Assembly (NCBI GenBank): GCA_023630585.1
Contig: CM042539.1
Coordinates: 26,391,255 to 26,455,254, forward strand
Direction of reading: 5' to 3'
DNA from: Cranoglanis bouderius
Taxonomy: Eukaryota; Chordata; Actinopteri; Siluriformes; Cranoglanididae
Length of the DNA stretch: 64,000 nt
The position numbers were made by a program, and so were the translations under genes. Under the pieces are notes generated by a model. The model did not search any database. It had not been told where the DNA came from and worked only from the letters and a program-made list of their open reading frames with translations. Shown in pieces: positions 57,465 through 64,000 of this stretch. Position 1 is the stretch's first letter. Every line of letters begins with the position of its first letter.

Positions 57465-58325
57465 AATTTTCTTGATTTGCTCAGTCGGTTCCACAACAAG
57501 GAAATGATGGTATGCTAATACGGTATATGAAAGCTGGATTGGAGTCTGATGAGCATCTATAAAAGAGCCTGGAACACTCCTCTTCACTGTTAATGGCTTT
57601 GAAGCATACTTCAACATATAAGTTCAGGAGAATGTGCATGAAATTGCTTTTCTCTCCTCAACTGTTGCCTCGTTGTAGGGGTGGAGTGGCGTAACAGAGG
57701 ATGTTGAGATGAAGTACAGTGATGCAGGAACACGACAAACACGGCCACGTCGACAAACTTCCATCATCTTCAAAAGACAGCTAAATTTATTAGGCATGTG
57801 TGAGAATAAATAGCTCTTTTCCTGGAGAACTCTGCACCAACCTCTTCAGTTCCTCACCCCGTGATACAGAACAAAAACGAATGAAACGTGCTCTCAGAAT
57901 GCAAAGGCGTTACACATCATTAACATGCATAACATACAAATTTGATTTAAAGCTAACTACTTGATCTGTTCTTTGGTTGATGCCATGTACTATTCAGTTT
58001 CAAGTTTCAAATTTCTTCACACATCTCTCAGCCCACAAACACAGAGCCAGGCCGAAAATTTCATTTCAGTCCAAAAAACAAAACAAACAAAACAAAACAA
58101 AAAACGAATCAAAAATACATGACCATGTCTCAAAATACAAAACTCAAAATGTTTTAAAACTCCTACCTCATTAGCAACTGTGTATCTTAGAGGAAGTATT
58201 TAATTCAGTGGATTTACTGTTTTTATCTTTTTGCATATTTGTATAGAATTAGCAGACACATGCATATTACAACTTAGCAGTGCTAGAATTCTAATAGCAT
58301 AACCAAAAAGGATGCGAGTTACATA
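57465..58325. other. Intronic sequence, no feature seen
   Basis: AT-rich, with an AAACAAACAAAAC low-complexity stretch at 58075-58105. No exon found. Confidence 0.4.
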
Positions 58326-58330
58326 AGGTA

Positions 58331-58975
58331 CAGTGGATATAAAAAGTCTATACACCCTTGGTACTTGGATTTGTGCTTTGGGTTGTTATCCTGCAAGTGT
58401 TAGTGTAAACAGATTGGTATTGGTATTTTGGAGTATCTGTGACTCCCTTTCCCCATTCCCAGCTGAAGAGAAGCAGCCCCACAGCATGATGCTGCCACCA
58501 CCATGCTTCACCATGGATATGGTGCTCTACAGGTGACATGCTGACTTGTTTTTTGCACCAAACATATCTTTTATGTCCAATATCTGCACAAAGTTCTTCC
58601 TTGGTCTCATAAGACATGTTGCCACATTGTTTGGGGAGTGATTTAGGTGGCCTTCGATTATTTATTTATTTATTTATTTATTTTTGTGAGAAAGAGCTTC
58701 CATCTAGCCAACCTACCCCATAGCCCAGACATGTGAAGAATACAAGAGACTGTTGTCACATGCAGGGAGTGACCAGTACTTGCCAGATGTTCCTGCAGCT
58801 CCTTTAGTATTGCTGTCTCTCAGCAGCCTCCCTGATTCATTTTCTTCTTGTCCTTTCGTCAATTGTAGAGGGACTATTCTGTTCTTGGTATTGTCACTGT
58901 GGTGCTCCATTTTCTCCACTTGTTGATGATGGCCTTTGCAGTGTTGATCCAGTGTTCTGACAAATATTTATTAAT
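58331..58975 (-). mobile_element. Tc1-type remnant
   Basis: The left end 'cagtggatataaaaagtcta' follows TA (58329-58330). The strand opposite to transcription has 'cagcatgatgctgccaccac', which in reverse corresponds to the GGGS-type block of Tc1 transposases, and 'cttccttggtctcataagac' corresponds to the SDETK segment. All frames are broken, a TTTA tract (58660-58683) interrupts it, and the right inverted repeat was not found. Confidence 0.65.
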
Positions 58976-58979
58976 AATT

Positions 58980-59750
58980 TAGGGCTTTTTTATTCAGATA
59001 AATCTGCCTAAAAACAGGACTATAATCCAGAAAAGTGTTCCACCATGATTTTTTTTAAAATTCACAAGAAATTGAGTGGCAAATATTGGGAAATGGCATG
59101 ACTTTAAAGTATTTTTTTCTGGACTCTTTCTGTATTGCCTGCACAGTGATCGTTGTAACTGTCTTCTTGTTATATATAAAAAAGTATTCTTTTCTCCAAT
59201 GGAATGCTTCAGCGGTGAGTCTGATTTAAATTTTTTGGTCCTCAGCTGCAATGTAAGAACCTGGAGTTCAGCTCTTCTTCGGTAACATTCATTACCAGTG
59301 AATATACAGACAGCGTTTCAAAGTCAGGAATCAGACCAGAGATACACACAGATTATTGCATTCATACTTGAGGATGGCGTTTGCTCACGTTCCAGCACTC
59401 GCTATCACTTTAGCTGCGGGATGCCTGTGTTGGGTTTGTTTGAGCATAGCAATGCGTCGGTATCGAAAGCGATCGTTTGATTGGTGATGCCAAGAAAGGA
59501 CGTCGAGATAATGGGAAATTTCAGTGCCTCGATGGGCTCCTCTGAACCAGATCCATAGCTTCAGGGAAGGCTTCATTCATCAAAGTCAAATGGATGTATT
59601 TGACATCTCAGTACACTTGTGTGAATTTGTTTATTTTTTTCAGCGTGGGTGTATAATAGATGCAATGCTAACTGTAATTCCTTTTTCATGAAAAATAATA
59701 ATAATGTGTATTATGCCAAAGTAATTATATATATGGCCTTCATAGAAAGT
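58980..59750. other. Intronic sequence, no feature seen
   Basis: No recognisable exon or repeat. Confidence 0.4.
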
Positions 59751-59751
59751 A

Positions 59752-60900
59752 CAGTGTCTTCCACTAATATTGGCACCCTTTTTAAATATGAGCAATGAAC
59801 TCTTGTCTTTATTGTTTAACCTTTTGATCTTTTGTTTAAAAAAATCACAAAAATACTCTGCTCTCATGGATATCAAACATTCGCAAACAAAACACAGGTT
59901 TATAAAAATAATCTTTGTTAAATATAGGAGTACAACAATTATTGGCACCCCTATGAATTCATATGAGAATAATATATTTGAAGTATATTCCCATTGATAT
60001 TTATATAGGGGGTATAAATATGAGGTAACACATAGGCCAAATTTCCAATGGGTAAGACCAAGGAATATAGCTGTGATGTGCAGCAAAAGGTTGTTGAGCT
60101 TCACAAAATGGGAAATGGCTATAAGAAAATAGCACAAGCATTGAAAATGCCCATTTCCACCATCAGGGCAATAATTAAGAACTTCCAGTCAACTGGAAAT
60201 GTTATGAATCAACATGGAAGAGGACGTGTGTCTATATTGTCTCAACGCACTGTGAAGAGGATGGTTCGAGTGGCCAAAAAATCTCCAAGGATCACAGCTG
60301 GAGAATTGCAGAAGTTAGTTGCATCTTGGGGTCAGAAAGTCTCCAAAACTACAATCCGAAGTCACCTACATCACCACAAGTTATTTAGAAGGGTTTCAAG
60401 AAAAAAGCCTCTACTCTTATCCAAAAACATAGTAGTTTGCCAGACACTACTGGAACTTCAAATGAGATCTGGTTCTATGGTCAGATGAAACCAAAATAGA
60501 GCTTTTTGGCAATAAACCAGAGGTGGTTTTGGCGCACACAGAAAGGTAGCCATATGGAAAAGTACCTCATGCCCACGGTTAAATATGGTGGTGGCTCTTT
60601 AATGTTTTGGGGCTGTTTTTCTGCCAGAGGACCTGGATATTTTGTTAAGATACATGACATCATGGACACAAATATAACAGATATTAAATGTGACTGCCTC
60701 TGCCAGAAAGCTTCAAATGGGCCGTGGTTGGACTTGAAACCCACGGAAAGCCCGTGGGATGAACTGAAGAGGAGAGTCCACCAGCGTGGACCTCGAACAT
60801 TTGAAGGATCTGGAGAGATTCTGTATGGAGGAATGGTCTCAGATCCCTTGCCATGTATGCTCCAACCTCATCAGGCTTTATAGGAGAAGATTCAGAGCCT
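59752..60900 (+). mobile_element. Tc1-type transposon lacking its right end
   Basis: Same family as 1097-2555. The left inverted repeat is present, with outer and inner 'attggcaccc' motifs (59770 and 59942). Similarity ends shortly after the transposase C-terminus near 60898. No right inverted repeat follows within the expected 250 bp, so it is truncated. Confidence 0.85.
60048..60882 (+). pseudogene. Tc1 transposase pseudogene
   Basis: The ATG at 60048 starts a good N-terminal domain ('MGKTKEYSCDVQQKVVELHK', 'GNGYKKIAQALKMP', GRGRV hook-like region). A frameshift near 60440 and a stop in the 'SDETKIELFG' frame follow. From 60506 the core 'KYGGGSLMFWGCFSARGPG' continues. It then skips the 'DNDPKHTSK' segment and resumes at 'DLKPTESPWDELKRRVHQRG'. 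This deletion differs from the one in the 1097-2555 copy. Nonfunctional. Confidence 0.88.
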
Positions 60901-60904
60901 CAAA

Positions 60905-62370
60905 GAGGTTTAAATCTTATTCAGGATTTACAGTGGGAAAGTTCCTTGTATTCAGAATGGAGTTACGCAGCCACTTTGGTTCATTTCCTGAACCAAATTC
61001 ACAGAGGTGGTTCTAGATCATTTCACCAGGGGGCGCAGGCTGGGGCTAGTCGTACTTTTAGAGGGGCCGGTCACATTAGTCCCTTTTGTTTTCCAAATAA
61101 TACAACATTTTGAATAACATTTCATAAGTATATTAGAATTACACATCTAAAGGGATACTCTGGGATCATTTTAAAACGTTGTTTTTTCTTCTGTCGTTGT
61201 CTCGCATTGCATTTTTTTAGGGTCAATTGTGGTTTGTTCCAACTTAGCTAAGTGGAAAAAAGCTCTATTCTGATCCACATTTATGGGTTTGATTACAGTT
61301 TGCTTGTTTGTTTGTTTGTTTGTTGAGCACCACATTGCCACCAAAAATAATCAGGCTATATCCATAATGTGTATGTACGTAATTAGTTGACTCAAGTTTG
61401 TTGTCACAGGAGCACACCCGGTTTAGACATATCTGTCCAATTTTATTCATTTTCATATTCTTTTCTAATGCTGTACTCACACAGGTGAATTGCAAGAAAG
61501 AAATAAAATAAATGAAGAGACTCTTAGAAAATGAAATAAGCACTCAGCAGCAAACAGCTCTCCTTTGAAAAGGGATGAATCACTTTGTATTTTTTATTTT
61601 TTAAATTTCTGCCATGTAATTTGCTTCTTTACTAATTTCATTTATAATATAGAATTTTAATTGAAATCCAAAGACATTGCCCTCCAGCTTTTGCTAACTG
61701 AACAAATGTTAATGGGTTTTCTGAAAGCCTCTGTTATCCAAAAGTTTTTGCTGTCCTTTTATTAATAAATGGGGTCATTTTAAGATCGATTTTAGCAACA
61801 CCTTTAATATTTCATCATTTCTTCAGTGAATAGGTGTAAAGGGAAAATAGGAAAAGGGGCTTTCGGTAAAGACAGCTTATTATTTGTGAAAATTACAAAA
61901 TAGTCACTCAGTGGCTCCAAGCTTCCAACTCTAGTGTCAGTTTGACCCAAGTTTTGGAGAGTATTCTTTGGAAGCTTTTGTGCCAACCACACTTATTATC
62001 GTAGTATTGGTTATGCAATAATGCATTAATGTGTTCCGCCAATGCTTTTATGTGCATATTTTCAGGGCAGAGGCAGGTCTAACAATGATGCATAATCACA
62101 AATACAGAATCTTTTGCAAGGTTGATGAAGGTTTTTGAAACTATGGAACTATGGATCTTTGCTCTAAAGCATTTATTTGCGTGTGCCTAAAATTTTTGCA
62201 CAGTATTGTATGTAAAGTAAAGGTAATCCACTATAGCTCTGTATATTCGTACAAATCTTCACTTCAAAAAGTTTTTACTCCTTATAGTTGTTGTGACTTT
62301 AATATTTTTGAGGTGAAAACCAAAGAATATACAGTGCATAAAAAATATGCACTGTATTAACCCAGTCCAA
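60905..62370. other. Intron, no gene recognised
   Basis: A segment at 61010-61080 ('cagggggcgcaggctggggc') looks like a fragment of an unidentified repeat. Positions 61550-62000 are unique-looking. A short end fragment of the CAGTACTG family ('tttttgcacagtattg') is at about 62145-62212. Confidence 0.4.
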
Positions 62371-62372
62371 TT

Positions 62373-62431
62373 AAATAACTACTATGTAAAGTGCTTTGAG
62401 TATCTAGAAAAGCGCTATATAAATGTAACTA

Positions 62432-62493
<62 letters not shown>
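62373..62493 (+). repeat. SINE/LINE 3' tail with (TTA)n microsatellite
   Basis: 'agtgctttgagtatctagaa' and 'agcgctatataaatgtaa' form a tail conserved in several teleost retroposons, followed by about 20 TTA/ATT units (62432-62493). The upstream body is not identifiable. Confidence 0.7.
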
Positions 62494-62494
62494 C

Positions 62495-64000
62495 AGCTCA
62501 GTGAATGTGAACAATTTTAGTCAATATGTCACTGTTTTTGCCTTATGTGGAAGCATAGCACTGAGGGTGTTGGCGACCGATATGCCCCCAGATAACATTT
62601 GGACGTCATTACATTCATGATGTGTTATTCATGAATTACATTCATTACGTGCTCCTTTCATTTTCTCATCTTCTCATCATTTTTACTAATATGACAAGAG
62701 CCAGCTAGGAAAGCTTTGAAAATCTGCTTTTGAAACATTACACACAATTGATTGTAATGGATGCATTACCATTTGCTCCTGCTGTTTTAACACAAAACAC
62801 GGAGTTTTAGTGTCTTAACCCTGCTATTCTCGTGTTGTTGTTTTTTTCTTGGCTGCTCTTTTGGGGGAAATGGTAATTGTTGTGTTGTAGGACTGCTGGT
62901 CCATTTGTGTTTTGAAAAGATTCTTATCATTTCACTGGTGCCTCATGTTGTGGTCAGTAAACTGAAGATATTTCTGAAGATAAATATTCTATAGTATAAA
63001 TGATACATGATACAAATAATTGTCCAGAATTTGTCCAGATTCTATGAATGAAGCTGTAATTCTGAGCGTACACTTCCTGGTAGTAGGTGCAATTATGTGT
63101 TTTGTTTTGAGTTTTTTTTTTTTTACGCTTTTTACACTTTACGGTTTCTTTTTAAGATTATTACCTTTTACTCTGTGCGAGATGATCCCAATAAAATCTT
63201 AGTCAATTTCTATAACGGACCGTGCAGCAACTTGTCTTCTCAATATTAGATTATATGTTGAAGATCCTCTAAAGCTAGAAAGAAAATTACTATGTTTTGC
63301 TTACATCATAATTGACATCACAAACAGTGTCAATCAAACACATGCAAAGTAAGGTTGAGGTAATAAAGATATTTTTGTCAATTAGCATAATTAGCTGTCC
63401 TGTGAGTTTCACGTAATTCTCTGCCATTGTCCTATTGGAGGATTTTAGATGAGAGTTGTTCCATGATAATGTACGCACATCACATTATGTGTTCTAGGAT
63501 TGCCGATCTCAACTCACGACTAAAGAATCCTTTTACTGAAAAATCAGGCTGAAAAAAACATCCAGTGTAAACCCAGAACATTTCTAATCCATCTTTAGCT
63601 AACGTAAAGGACTTCCAAACTCTTTAATGCTGGATTCAAGTCCTCCATAGAAAGTTTGTATGTGGTGCTGATTATGACATGGTTTAAATGGTTTTGGTTG
63701 GGGGAAAAAAATGAAGTGGTTTTGGCCAGGGAACAATGAAGAGATGTGAGAAAACTCAATGACGAGGTTTATTTAGCCTTACGAAAGAAAACAAAGAAAA
63801 ATGAACAGGTAAGATACAAAATTACCACTTAAATCTTAGCATCTGCTGTAGGCTCGCCTTTATATTGGCAGACATTGTGACTTTTAGTTATTGACATGCC
63901 ATTAACTTGGAAAGTCAGGGTGCTTAGAGTTGTAATTATGCCATTGTGGTGGCACTCAAGGTGCACTGACCTTGTAATTACGATATTTCCAATAGGACTT
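62495..64000. other. Intronic sequence, no feature seen
   Basis: No exon, RNA gene or repeat recognised to the end of the window. Confidence 0.4.

Noticed and set aside
60048..60488. 146-residue transposase frame as a real host gene
   Set aside because: It is the N-terminal part of a Tc1 transposase inside a truncated transposon, with frameshift and deletion downstream.

Overview
The window is vertebrate nuclear DNA from a teleost fish. It is AT-rich, dominated by introns and packed with Tc1/mariner elements, teleost SINEs and microsatellites. The mix of a Mermaid/DANA-like SINE and several Tc1 families with long inverted repeats would suit a catfish or another ostariophysan, but the species is inference.

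Only two host exons can be supported. Exon 33595-33817 and exon 51390-51502 (both + strand) splice into exactly one CUB domain (336 nt, phase 1 in and phase 1 out). It resembles the first CUB domain of a CUB-and-Sushi multiple domains protein, most likely csmd3. The window therefore appears to be an intron ending at 33594, a 17.6 kb intron (33818-51389) and the start of the next intron (from 51503). Everything else is intronic and mostly mobile DNA.

The best-preserved unit is a complete, recent Ty3/Gypsy LTR retrotransposon at 5030-10649 with a chromodomain. Its two 687-bp LTRs look identical by eye, the 5-bp target duplication GACAG is intact, and one uninterrupted 1460-codon Gag-Pol frame runs between and into the LTRs. 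No tRNA-type primer binding site follows the 5' LTR. Instead, the 10 bases one nucleotide past the LTR are the exact reverse complement of a 10-mer about 30 nt downstream of the LTR TATA-like box. That is the layout expected of the self-priming Tf1/sushi lineage.

Region by region. 1-4.1 kb: a dispersed repeat broken by two Tc1-type insertions. 4.4-14 kb: TTTA/TTTG-rich tracts, a MITE split by the retrotransposon, and a second dispersed repeat. 14-20 kb: a Tc1 fragment containing a SINE, a CpG-richer segment with retroviral-LTR-like features, and a palindromic-ended DNA element. 20-27 kb: a SINE and a nearly complete Tc1 element whose transposase is frameshifted. 28-33 kb: composite GGAT arrays, a long GA-rich array split by a LINE tail, and a 35-bp minisatellite. 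33.6-51.5 kb: the csmd exons and their intron, with MITEs, SINEs, five Tc1-type or related DNA elements and microsatellites. 51.5-64 kb: more MITEs, SINE and LINE tails and two Tc1-type remnants.

No tRNA, rRNA or CRISPR locus and no second host gene was recognised. All Tc1-type transposases seen are broken; the Gypsy frame is the only intact mobile-element gene.
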